Assembly: GCA_000435595.1 (NCBI GenBank)
Contig: FR895377.1
Span: forward strand, 1 to 10,475
Origin: Firmicutes bacterium CAG:882
Lineage (GTDB): Bacteria; Bacillota; Clostridia; Lachnospirales; Lachnospiraceae
Direction: 5' to 3'
Length of the DNA: 10,475 bases
Under the pieces are notes generated by a model, which saw only the letters and a program-made list of their open reading frames with translations, searched no databases and was not told where the DNA came from. Below are positions 1-6,548 of this stretch, in pieces (positions within the stretch are counted from its first letter, which is position 1; each line of letters starts with the position of its first letter). A program made the translations under genes and the position numbers.

Positions 1-7
1 TTATAGC

Positions 8-30
8 ACATGTTTTGACCCCAACATCAT
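8..30 (+). repeat. 23-bp repeat, copy A
   Basis: Seen directly: this 23-bp sequence, with core TTTTGACCCCAACATCAT, recurs without mismatch in inverted orientation at 8740-8762. It contains short inverted arms, ATGTT and AACAT, separated by 8 bases. Both copies read in the same direction relative to the gene they precede: here the response regulator, there the first YhgE/Pip gene. It could be a regulator binding site, a leader RNA element or the end of a dispersed repeat. TTGACC could serve as a -35 box, but no good -10 sits at the right distance here. Confidence 0.7.
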
Positions 31-65
31 GTAATTGATTTAGGGATAGAATTTAAGAAGCAAAC

Positions 66-209
66 AGTTGTGTAATTTTAATATATTGTAAGCCGGGTAC
101 TTTGCAGCCATCGGTGTTTGGCGGCTGTATTTTAGCCGCTTATGCACCGTTATGTGATGCAACGTAGCGAGAGCGTGCCCGGCGGCAATATATTAAAATT
201 ATACAACGT
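66..209 (+). repeat. Structured repeat copy 1 (candidate structured RNA or MITE-like element)
   Basis: This stretch folds into a multi-helix structure. P1 is a 22-bp outer stem (67-88 with 186-207, one G-U pair). P2 pairs 92-100 with 175-183. P3 pairs 112-116 with 145-149. P4 pairs 121-126 with 134-139 around a GTATTTT loop. A short hairpin at 167-174 is capped by GAGA, a GNRA-type loop. Copy 2 at 6358-6499 keeps every helix, the P4 loop and the GNRA loop, while many paired bases differ in a compensating way. It lies between repeat copy A and the response regulator start, so here it could act as a leader RNA. Copy 2 is antisense to its host operon, which favours an independent dispersed element. 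I recognise no named RNA family. Confidence 0.75.
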
Positions 210-211
210 CT

Positions 212-242
212 GGTAAATAGGAGGGTAAATAGGAGGGTAAAT
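212..242 (+). promoter_or_regulatory. Tandem 12-bp repeat carrying two Shine-Dalgarno sites
   Basis: The unit GGTAAATAGGAG occurs at 212-223 and 224-235, followed by the partial unit GGTAAAT at 236-242, directly before the ATG at 243. Each junction makes a full AGGAGG, at 219-224 and 231-236. The second lies 6 bases from the ATG, which is ideal; the first is 12 bases further away. Two perfect units suggest replication slippage. Gain or loss of a unit would change the number of Shine-Dalgarno sites without touching the reading frame. Confidence 0.8.
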
Positions 243-926
243 ATGAGACTTCTTCTTGCAGAGGACGAGAAATCACTCTCAAGGGCTGTCAAGGCAATTC
301 TTGAGAAGAATAATTTTTCCGTGGATGCGGTGTATGATGGAGCTGAGGCACTGGAGTATCTGGATTCGGGTAATTATGACGGAGTTATAATGGACGTGAT
401 GATGCCGAGGATGGACGGAATAACGGCGTTAAAGAAGCTTCGTGCATCGGGAAATATGGTTCCGGTGCTTGTTCTGACTGCCAGATCGGAGATTGATGAT
501 AAGGTGGAGGGACTTGACAGCGGGGCGAATGATTATCTCACTAAGCCGTTTGACACGAAAGAGCTCCTTGCGCGAATCAGGGCTATGACGAGAAGCGCAA
601 ATGCCAATGTGCACGCGGACTCATCAATGCATGTCGGAAATATAACGCTCAATACGGCAAGCTACGAGCTTTCATCACCTTCAGGTTCATATAAGCTTGC
701 CAATAAGGAGTACCAGATGATGGAGATGATGATGGCTAACCCGAAGCGGCTTATATCGACCGAACATTTTATGGAAAAGATTTGGGGCTATGACAGTGAG
801 TCCGAGATTAATGTAGTATGGGTATACATTTCATACCTCAGAAAGAAGCTGGATGCACTTGGTGCGGATATACAGATAAAAGCAACCAGAAATGCAGGGT
901 ACTCGCTGGAGGAAAAGGCAAAGTAA
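243..926 (+). CDS. OmpR/PhoB-family response regulator
   Basis: This is a 227-residue cytoplasmic transcription factor, the usual length for the OmpR/PhoB family. The receiver domain covers about residues 1-115. Its acidic pocket is E7, D8 and E9, the predicted phosphoacceptor is D51 (in VIMDVMMP), and the switch residues are T79 (in LVLTARS) and K101 (in LTKPF). A linker leads to a winged-helix DNA-binding domain at about 128-225, with the WGYDSES...VYISYLRKKL recognition region and a C-terminal wing ending in RNAGYSLEEK. The ATG at 243 follows a doubled AGGAGG. The histidine kinase starts 28 bases after the stop, so the two are almost certainly co-transcribed and cognate. No convincing sigma-70 promoter is visible in the 242 bases upstream, so transcription may start outside the window or use a site that needs an activator. 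The target genes cannot be read from sequence. Confidence 0.95.
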   Translation: MRLLLAEDEKSLSRAVKAILEKNNFSVDAVYDGAEALEYLDSGNYDGVIMDVMMPRMDGITALKKLRASGNMVPVLVLTARSEIDDKVEGLDSGANDYLTKPFDTKELLARIRAMTRSANANVHADSSMHVGNITLNTASYELSSPSGSYKLANKEYQMMEMMMANPKRLISTEHFMEKIWGYDSESEINVVWVYISYLRKKLDALGADIQIKATRNAGYSLEEKAK

Positions 927-954
927 CAGACTTATATGTGAAAGAGGAGTTGTC

Positions 955-2196
955 ATGATAAAAAAGCTTCAAAGAAAATTTGTGGCAGTGGCAATGCTGT
1001 CGCTGTTTATTGTTCTCCTTATTATAATAGGAACGGTAAATATATTAAACTACACCAGAATGGCTGATGATGCACAGAGAACCATAAATATTTTAAAGGA
1101 GAATGATGGCAGCTTTCCGAAGCCTGACATGAAGCCGGGACACGGCAAGGAAATGTTCAAGGGAATGTCACCGGAAGCACCATATGAGAGCAGATATTTT
1201 TCGGTATTAATGGATGGCAGTGGAAACGTCAGTACAATAGATACGGGAAAAATTGCAGGAACCGATACGGACGAGGCGGCTGAGTATGCCGAAAAAGTAT
1301 TAGAATGTGGAAGAACCTCCGGATTTATGGGACAGTACAGATTTGGGGTTAAGGATAAGGACAATGGCACGCTTATAATCTTTTTATACTGTGGAAGAGA
1401 GCTATCGAATTTCCGTGCCGTTCTTCTTATAAGCGTGGGAATATCGTTTGCCGGAATGCTTGCCGTGTTTTTGCTGCTCATCTTTTTCTCAGGAAGGATA
1501 GTGAAGCCGGTGAGCGAGAGCTATGAGAAGCAGAAGCGGTTCATAACCGATGCAGGACATGAGATTAAGACGCCTCTCACGATAATTGATGCCGATGCAG
1601 AACTGGTGGGCTTAGATTGTGGTGAGAATGAATGGCTTGAGGATATTAAGAAGCAGACTAAGAGACTGACGGCACTTACAAATGACCTGATTTATCTTGC
1701 CAAGATGGAGGAGGGGCAGAAAAATTCGACAAAGATTGAGTTTCCGTTGTCGGATGTCGTTGAGGAGACGGCGGAGTCTTTCAGGGCAAGAGCCGTCAAT
1801 GAAAATAAGAAGCTGGATATAGATATACAGCCGGAAATAACATACTGTGGTGATGAGAAGGCAGTACGCCAGCTGGTGTCCATTCTTGTCGATAACGCGG
1901 TAAAGTATTCGGATGGAACCGGAAGCATAAGCGTGAAGCTGGAAGGGCAGGGCGGTACATCTAAGTTATCAAAGGGGTTCAGGCTGCAGGTGTTTAACAG
2001 CTGCGAACATATAGAGCCGGAAAGCGTAAAGCATCTGTTTGACAGATTTTACAGAGCGGAGCAGTCACGCAATTCACAGACAGGCGGATACGGAATAGGA
2101 CTCTCTGTCGCAAAGGCGGTTGTCGATGCACATAAGGGAAAGATAACGGCGGACACAGCCGATGGGAAATCACTCAGAATAACCGTTGTAATGTAA
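955..2196 (+). CDS. Membrane sensor histidine kinase
   Basis: This is a 413-residue kinase, predicted partner of the preceding response regulator. TM1 is about residues 9-31 and TM2 about 154-179. They bracket an extracytoplasmic sensor region of about 120 residues that matches no domain I can name; its end, GTLIIFLYCGREL, resembles the same position in many Lachnospiraceae kinases. The dimerisation and phosphoacceptor domain has the H-box AGHEIKTPL with H202. The ATPase domain has an N box with N314 (LVDNAVKYSD), an F box (LFDRFYRAEQSRN) and a glycine-rich lid, GGYGIGLSVAK. The G1 box reads VFNSCEHI, so the usual glycine is C350. I chose the ATG at 955 because GAGGAG precedes it; an upstream in-frame start at 892 overlaps the regulator and lacks a clear ribosome binding site. 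It ends at a strong hairpin. Confidence 0.93.
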   Translation: MIKKLQRKFVAVAMLSLFIVLLIIIGTVNILNYTRMADDAQRTINILKENDGSFPKPDMKPGHGKEMFKGMSPEAPYESRYFSVLMDGSGNVSTIDTGKIAGTDTDEAAEYAEKVLECGRTSGFMGQYRFGVKDKDNGTLIIFLYCGRELSNFRAVLLISVGISFAGMLAVFLLLIFFSGRIVKPVSESYEKQKRFITDAGHEIKTPLTIIDADAELVGLDCGENEWLEDIKKQTKRLTALTNDLIYLAKMEEGQKNSTKIEFPLSDVVEETAESFRARAVNENKKLDIDIQPEITYCGDEKAVRQLVSILVDNAVKYSDGTGSISVKLEGQGGTSKLSKGFRLQVFNSCEHIEPESVKHLFDRFYRAEQSRNSQTGGYGIGLSVAKAVVDAHKGKITADTADGKSLRITVVM

Positions 2197-2251
2197 CAAA
2201 GCACACGGCTGCATCAAAGCTGAAGCTCTACGATGCACCGTGTGCTTTGTT
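2195..2251. terminator. Large bidirectional hairpin between convergent genes
   Basis: The left arm (2195-2208, then 2210-2215) pairs perfectly with the right arm (2232-2237, then 2238-2251), giving a stem of about 20 bp with one bulged C at 2209 and a 16-base loop. It overlaps the kinase stop codon and lies 18 bases from the end of the convergent GH105 gene. The trailing T-tract is weak on both strands. Position and stem strength point to a shared transcription terminator or mRNA 3'-end barrier. Confidence 0.8.
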
Positions 2252-2268
2252 CATTAAAGAATTGCTTT

Positions 2269-3396
2269 TTATTTGTTAAGTCTTAACATCTCAGTGTAAG
2301 CTAACAGGAATGGACCTACGCCCTTGGCGTCATCCTTTACAATCGGCTCTGACATGTAGTAGTCGAAGGTTCCGGAACGCATCTGCTTGCCGCCGAGACC
2401 TGCCACGAGGCAGATTCCGCCAAGATGCATCTCGCCGTTCTCATCGGATGAGAGATACTTATCACATACGCCGTTGAATGCCTTGATGCCATACTCACGA
2501 TAGTTCTCAGGCAGGAAGCCGAGGCGGACACCCTTTAAGAGTGCATAAGCCATGATAGAGCTTCCGCTTGTCTCAAGGTAGTTAGGTTCAAGCTTGCCAT
2601 AGTTGACAACCTGATACCACATACCGCTCTCATCCTGATACTTGAGCATTGCGTCCATGAGTTCCCTGAAGGTCGTCTTGAGAAGCTCAGTGTCATCACA
2701 CTCGTCAGCCTTATCGATGGTGTCGAGAAGAGCCATTGAATACCAGCCGAGTGCGCGGAGCCAGAAATTCTGTGACAGACCGGTAACCGTATCACACCAG
2801 AACATCTCACGTGAGTGGTCATAGGCATGCTTGTAAAGACCTGTGACAGGGTCTTTCATGTTCTTTATCACATTCTTAAACTGAAGGAATATGTCATCAT
2901 AATTCTTCTTGTCGTTAAAGCGTGTCTCATATTCCATATAGAAAGGCTGACACATATACAGACCGTCGAGCCATACCTGATTAGGATATATATTCTTATG
3001 CCAGAAGCTGCCCTCAGCGGTGCGTGGCATGAGCTTAATCTGGCTGTAGATGAGGTCAATTGCCTTGCGGTATTTCTCCTTGCCTGTGAGGTCGTAGAGC
3101 TCAAAGAGAGTCTTTCCGGCATTCACATTGTCAATATTGAGTTCGGATACATCATATCCGTCGATTGTTCCGTCATCGTGTACACGGTAATCGATAAATG
3201 CATCGGCAAAATCGAAATACTCCTGCTTTCTGGTGATTGAGTACATTTCAAGAAGTGCCTTGATCATACAACCGTCAATATAATTCCAGGTGGACTTAAG
3301 CCCCTGCATAATCTTTTCAATATTCCAGATAGGCTTATCCGGTGTGCTCTTTGTGAGCAGCTCTTCGATGTATCTGTCGATAACACTGTAATCCAT
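2269..3396 (-). CDS. GH105 unsaturated rhamnogalacturonyl/galacturonyl hydrolase (YteR/RhiN-like)
   Basis: This is a 375-residue protein with no signal peptide, so it is predicted to be cytoplasmic. GH105 enzymes release the 4,5-unsaturated uronic acid left at the non-reducing end of pectin oligosaccharides by lyases. Family features visible in order are NIDNVNAGKTLFELY (acidic residues near D89), WHKNIYPNQVWLDGLYM with D144 as the likely catalytic acid (the counterpart of D143 in Bacillus YteR), NFWLRALGWYSMAL, and the alpha/alpha-barrel motif ETSGSSIMAYAL near 275-286. The length matches the family. I chose the ATG at 3396 because GGAGG lies 7 bases upstream; earlier in-frame starts add a tail without a ribosome binding site. 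No transporter or lyase gene is adjacent, so its substrate, rhamnogalacturonan or galacturonan, cannot be settled here. It has its own promoter. Confidence 0.9.
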   Translation of the reverse strand: MDYSVIDRYIEELLTKSTPDKPIWNIEKIMQGLKSTWNYIDGCMIKALLEMYSITRKQEYFDFADAFIDYRVHDDGTIDGYDVSELNIDNVNAGKTLFELYDLTGKEKYRKAIDLIYSQIKLMPRTAEGSFWHKNIYPNQVWLDGLYMCQPFYMEYETRFNDKKNYDDIFLQFKNVIKNMKDPVTGLYKHAYDHSREMFWCDTVTGLSQNFWLRALGWYSMALLDTIDKADECDDTELLKTTFRELMDAMLKYQDESGMWYQVVNYGKLEPNYLETSGSSIMAYALLKGVRLGFLPENYREYGIKAFNGVCDKYLSSDENGEMHLGGICLVAGLGGKQMRSGTFDYYMSEPIVKDDAKGVGPFLLAYTEMLRLNK

Positions 3397-3438
3397 AGTC
3401 TGTCCTCCAAGTTTAGCCATTTTTTTAATGTTACAAGT

Positions 3439-3485
3439 ATTATATAGGGAAAAAGGGAGCAACACAATGAGTAATAATACTCATT
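3439..3485 (-). promoter_or_regulatory. Promoter with abutting palindrome for the GH105 gene
   Basis: On the - strand a perfect -10 box TATAAT (3439-3444) lies 17 bases from a weak -35 box TTGTGT (3462-3467). Next to it is the perfect palindrome AATGAGTATTATTACTCATT (3466-3485), with 8-bp arms and a 4-base centre, overlapping the -35 by two bases. A weak -35 with a palindrome just upstream is the usual arrangement for an activator site, but a repressor is also possible. The palindrome lies 4 bases beyond the stop of the upstream YhgE/Pip gene and has no T-tract, so it is less likely to be a terminator. Confidence 0.6.
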
Positions 3486-3489
3486 ATGG

Positions 3490-5637
3490 TTAGATAAGAA
3501 GCTTTGATTTCTCCTTGTTCTTATCAATTATGTGGTTGAGCCTGCGGAACGGGATTGCGCCCACAAGTCCGATGAATAGCGATACAAGCAGATATACGGC
3601 AAGCTTTGCGATATATACCCAGTAGTCGTTCTCATATAAGCCTGCAACAGCCTCCTTCATTGCATTCATTCCGAACTGGAACGGGAGATATGCATATATC
3701 TTGTGGAATATCTCAGGAAGAGTCTCAATTGGGAAAGTGCAGCCTGCACCTGCAACCTGCACAACCATTATAACTACGGCAAGTGCTTCACCTATGACGC
3801 CGAGTGCGACGGTAAGCGAGTAAATAAAAAGTGTAAATACAAAGCTGCACATTGCACCTGCGAACCAGAACATTACAGGGTGTTCACACTGGATGCCTAT
3901 AAAATGAAGGTCGCCGAGTATGGTGATGAGTGTCTGGAGCTGACCTACCAGGAAGAAGAGTATGTATCTTCCAAAGTAAGCATGGCGAGGACATATACCC
4001 GTTGTGCCCGGAATCGGGTGAACCTTGACATGCACGATGGCTACAAGGATGAGTGCTCCGACCCAGAGAGCAAGTACCGTATAGAAAGGAGCCATTGCGG
4101 AACCGTAGTTCTCGATAGGATACAATCGCACGGTGTCCAGTGATACGGGCTCGGATGCGAATTCACCGAGAAGTTCAGGGTTGGTATCCATTATCTCTAT
4201 GAGCTTGTTGTAATTTTCGTTGTCTGCCAGCTCGGACATGTTGGCTGTCAATGTGTTAATGTAGTCTGCAAGGTCAGTTGCAAGCTGAAGAGTTGTATCT
4301 AAGTTAGTGTTGCCATCGGACAGAGTATCCGAGTATGAAGTTAAGACTCTGTCAGTGGCTGCCAAATTAAGATTAAAGCCCGAAAGTGCATTTACGGTTG
4401 TGTTGAGTGCTGACTGGGCACTTGTTATTGTTGAACTTAACTGAGGCTTGACGGAATTGGAATAGGTGTTTCTCAGTGTTTCAATGTCATTTGAGCAGCG
4501 GTCAATCTCTGTCTGTATTTTCTCTATAAGAGCGTCCGTGTTGCAGACAGCAATGGCGGATGTCTGTCCGACACGGTCGGTGTCGTCCTTGAGTGTGTCG
4601 AATTGATTTCTTATGGTCTCAATCTGCTTGTTAATTTCCTCGTCGCCCTTTGATTCAACACCCGATACGGAACTGTTGAATATTTCTTTGGCGTAAGGTA
4701 TCATTGTGGACACAGAATTAATTCCGTTTAATACAACCTTGGATGCGGTCTGTGCGGACGAGAGGTCACTGTTGACCACATTGGATATCATCGTGAGTGT
4801 ACTGTCTATCATGTCAAGACTTGAAAGCATCATGTCGGATACGGTGTTGACCGTCGAACTCGCATTGTTTACCATCGACTGCATTCCTATGAGAGAAGCC
4901 TTGCTGCTGTCGAGTACGGTGTTGAGGCTTGGAAGCATAAGCTGTGTAGTGGCAATTATGTTTTGAGCTGAATCCATGATTCCCTTGAAGGATGAGAGAA
5001 TGTTGATATAGTTATCCATGTCAGCCGCAAGCTCTGTGAGCTTATCGGTCATGGTGTCTGCAATGCTTACACCGTCAGAATCCGTTGCAGATATAACGTT
5101 TCCTGCCTTCATGGCTGACTCGGCGAGTGTGCTTATGAACGTCGCATTTACCTGCTGCCTTACCGTTTTCTGAGCCTTCTGTGTTATCTTAGGAGCGATG
5201 GCATTTTTCTTTCCGTTCTCATAGTAGATAATCTGAGGATGCTCTAAGTCACCGCTTAGGAAGCTCACCATATCCGCTGAGAAGGTTGAAGGGATAACAA
5301 GTGCGGCATAATAATCACCTGCCTTCACGCCTTCGATTGTCGAGGCAGCATCCTCCGTGAATACCCAGCCGATAGTATTGTTAGACTCAAGAGCCTGGAC
5401 GACGGTGGCTCCTATATTGATTTCAAGACCTGATATTTCGGCTCCGGCATCCTCGGATACAACAGCAACCTTGATGTTGCCCGTTGAGCTCGGTCCGTAA
5501 GGATCCCAGTTGGAAAAAATGTTAAACCATGCGTATAATGCCGGAAGGATGGAAAGACCGAGAATTATGACCACGGCGATAACATTGGTGGATATTTTTT
5601 TCATATCATTGGTAAATACTTTAAATATCTTATTCAT
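3490..5637 (-). CDS. yhgE: YhgE/Pip family membrane protein (downstream paralogue)
   Basis: This is a 715-residue protein with the layout of the YhgE/Pip (phage infection protein) family. It has one N-terminal membrane segment at about 16-37 followed by the signature ALYAWFNIFSNWDPYG. A large extracytoplasmic region of about 465 residues follows, rich in Ser, Thr, Asn and Asp with helical, coiled-coil-like stretches. Four to five more membrane segments lie after about residue 515, including APFYTVLALWVGALILV and GEALAVVIMVVQVAGAG. Family members act at the envelope: Lactococcus Pip is needed for phage infection and EsaA-type relatives belong to type VII secretion. No WXG100 or EssC gene is visible here, so the role is open. 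AAGGAGG precedes the ATG. The start overlaps the end of the Lys-rich membrane protein gene by 8 bases, implying coupled translation. It is a diverged paralogue of the protein at 6549-8699. Confidence 0.92.
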   Translation of the reverse strand: MNKIFKVFTNDMKKISTNVIAVVIILGLSILPALYAWFNIFSNWDPYGPSSTGNIKVAVVSEDAGAEISGLEINIGATVVQALESNNTIGWVFTEDAASTIEGVKAGDYYAALVIPSTFSADMVSFLSGDLEHPQIIYYENGKKNAIAPKITQKAQKTVRQQVNATFISTLAESAMKAGNVISATDSDGVSIADTMTDKLTELAADMDNYINILSSFKGIMDSAQNIIATTQLMLPSLNTVLDSSKASLIGMQSMVNNASSTVNTVSDMMLSSLDMIDSTLTMISNVVNSDLSSAQTASKVVLNGINSVSTMIPYAKEIFNSSVSGVESKGDEEINKQIETIRNQFDTLKDDTDRVGQTSAIAVCNTDALIEKIQTEIDRCSNDIETLRNTYSNSVKPQLSSTITSAQSALNTTVNALSGFNLNLAATDRVLTSYSDTLSDGNTNLDTTLQLATDLADYINTLTANMSELADNENYNKLIEIMDTNPELLGEFASEPVSLDTVRLYPIENYGSAMAPFYTVLALWVGALILVAIVHVKVHPIPGTTGICPRHAYFGRYILFFLVGQLQTLITILGDLHFIGIQCEHPVMFWFAGAMCSFVFTLFIYSLTVALGVIGEALAVVIMVVQVAGAGCTFPIETLPEIFHKIYAYLPFQFGMNAMKEAVAGLYENDYWVYIAKLAVYLLVSLFIGLVGAIPFRRLNHIIDKNKEKSKLLI

Positions 5638-6295
5638 TAAAAATATCCTCCTTTACTTTCTTCTTATCCTTCTTTTTGGCTTTTTTGTTCTTTTTCTTGT
5701 CTTTAGCTTTCTTTTTGTTCTTATTCTTTTTCTTTTTGTCCTTCTTTCCGTCTTTCTTTTTCTTCTTATCCTTATTGTTCCTGCCTGAGCCTTCATCAGA
5801 GAGTTCATTCTCCTCGTCAAGACTTTCCTTTATAAGGTCGGTGTCAATTTCAGGGACGAAGTCTTCGGCACCTTCTTCATCCTCATCGGATATGGCGACG
5901 GAAGCTTTGGCTGATGCTATTATGTCACGCGCCTCAGCTTTTGCGCTTGCGAGTCTGGCGTTCATGTCGTTAAGCCCGGACTCAAGAATAGGGACGGGTT
6001 CTGCCTCGTTGCCCGTGATTGCATTGACACGGTGCTGGAGGTTGTAATCTCCGTATTCAACAACGATAAGGTAGGCTGATATGGCAAAGAGGGATACAAT
6101 CCACAAGATGAGCCATATAACCTTGTTGCTGTCTGTAATAAACATAAGTGAAAGAAAAATCATAGGTATGATAAGCACGCACAGGAGCCCGATTCGTATT
6201 CTCTTAAGATTCTGCTTATGAAGATTGTCCTGAAAATCGACCAGTTCGTCGTATATGTCAGGGTTATTCTGCTTGGCTTTCTTCAATTTTGACAT
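5630..6295 (-). CDS. Two-TM membrane protein with Lys-rich C-terminal tail, function unknown
   Basis: This is a 221-residue protein that I do not recognise. It has a basic N-terminus, TM1 at about 36-53, TM2 at about 59-79, a helical Ala/Glu-rich stretch (about 105-135), and an acidic segment (about 137-168) rich in Asp and Glu. A low-complexity tail follows in which residues 175-215 contain 29 lysines out of 41. The positive-inside rule puts both ends in the cytoplasm. The tail could bind anionic lipid, nucleic acid or an acidic partner, including the neighbouring acidic segment. I chose the ATG at 6295 because AAGGAGA sits 8 bases upstream; a TTG at 6331 would add 12 residues but lies in the repeat flank and lacks a ribosome binding site. 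Its place between two YhgE/Pip genes, overlapping one, suggests an accessory subunit. Confidence 0.88.
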   Translation of the reverse strand: MSKLKKAKQNNPDIYDELVDFQDNLHKQNLKRIRIGLLCVLIIPMIFLSLMFITDSNKVIWLILWIVSLFAISAYLIVVEYGDYNLQHRVNAITGNEAEPVPILESGLNDMNARLASAKAEARDIIASAKASVAISDEDEEGAEDFVPEIDTDLIKESLDEENELSDEGSGRNNKDKKKKKDGKKDKKKKNKNKKKAKDKKKNKKAKKKDKKKVKEDIFNE

Positions 6296-6329
6296 AGTAT
6301 TCTCCTTAAATTTATTGAATATTTTAGGC

Positions 6330-6349
6330 AATTGCGAAACGCAATTTTT
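6330..6349 (+). terminator. Weak intrinsic terminator-like hairpin
   Basis: AATTGCG (6330-6336) and CGCAATT (6340-6346) form a 7-bp hairpin with an AAA loop, followed on the + strand by a short T-run ending at 6349. It would act on transcripts antisense to the YhgE operon. Its left part is shared with the 13-bp inverted repeat, so the local hairpin competes with long-range pairing. The stem is AT-rich and weak, so it may have no terminator function. Confidence 0.3.
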
Positions 6350-6357
6350 ACGATAGA

Positions 6358-6499
6358 CAGTTGTGCAAATTTAACAAATTCGCAAGCAGGTACTATGAAG
6401 CCGCCGGTACTTAGCAGTGTATTTTACTGCGTTATGTACCGTTGCGTGATTCATGTAGCGAAAGCGTGCCTGTGGTGAATTGTTAAATTTGTACAACGT
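6358..6499 (+). repeat. Structured repeat copy 2 (antisense inside the YhgE operon)
   Basis: This is homologous to the element at 66-209, in the same + strand orientation. P1 pairs 6360-6381 with 6477-6497 and has one unpaired T. P2 pairs 6386-6393 with 6466-6473. P3 is CGGTAC/GTACCG (6405-6410 with 6436-6441). P4 is GCAGT/ACTGC (6414-6418 with 6426-6430) around the same GTATTTT loop. The hairpin at 6458-6465 has a GAAA loop. P3, P4 and P1 differ from copy 1 in both partners at many positions, and the G-U pair near the base of P1 is kept. It fills most of the 253-base gap between the first YhgE/Pip gene and the Lys-rich protein gene, antisense to both. No protein-coding signal is seen in this gap. 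Confidence 0.75.
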
Positions 6500-6548
6500 A
6501 CGCTTTCAAATATATAGTTTCGCAATTGCATAATTGAATATTCTGCAT

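Larger units (their letters stand above)
6328..6529. repeat. 13-bp perfect inverted repeat bounding structured repeat copy 2
   Basis: GCAATTGCGAAAC at 6328-6340 is repeated exactly in inverted form at 6517-6529, enclosing structured repeat copy 2. Outside it, the 10-mer ATTGAATATT occurs at 6314-6323 and again in direct orientation at 6533-6542. This resembles terminal inverted repeats with a target-site duplication, although 3-4 bases separate the two kinds of repeat and AT-rich 10-mers can recur by chance. Copy 1 at 66-209 lacks the same flanks. Confidence 0.6.

Noticed and set aside
66..209. Structured repeat as a riboswitch or T-box leader of the response regulator
   Set aside because: Copy 2 is antisense to its host operon, no antiterminator/terminator pair or known riboswitch core is visible, and the strong outer stem looks more like a dispersed element. 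A leader role at copy 1 is not excluded.
892..954. An earlier start for the histidine kinase overlapping the regulator gene
   Set aside because: It adds 21 residues before an otherwise typical membrane N-terminus, and the ATG at 955 has its own GAGGAG.
2815..3240. A + strand open frame of 141 codons inside the GH105 gene
   Set aside because: The GH105 frame carries clear family motifs across the same bases, so this is a shadow.
3703..4143. A + strand open frame of 146 codons
   Set aside because: It lies wholly inside the YhgE/Pip membrane region on the - strand; its composition is that of a shadow frame and it lacks a ribosome binding site.
5510..6047. Open frames on the + strand coding for Phe- and Leu-rich, membrane-like peptides
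   Set aside because: They are the complement of the lysine-codon run and of the start of the YhgE gene on the - strand. They have no ribosome binding site and no family features.
6296..6331. An upstream TTG start for the Lys-rich membrane protein
   Set aside because: The ATG at 6295 has AAGGAGA at proper spacing; the TTG lies in the repeat flank and would place that ribosome binding site inside the coding region.
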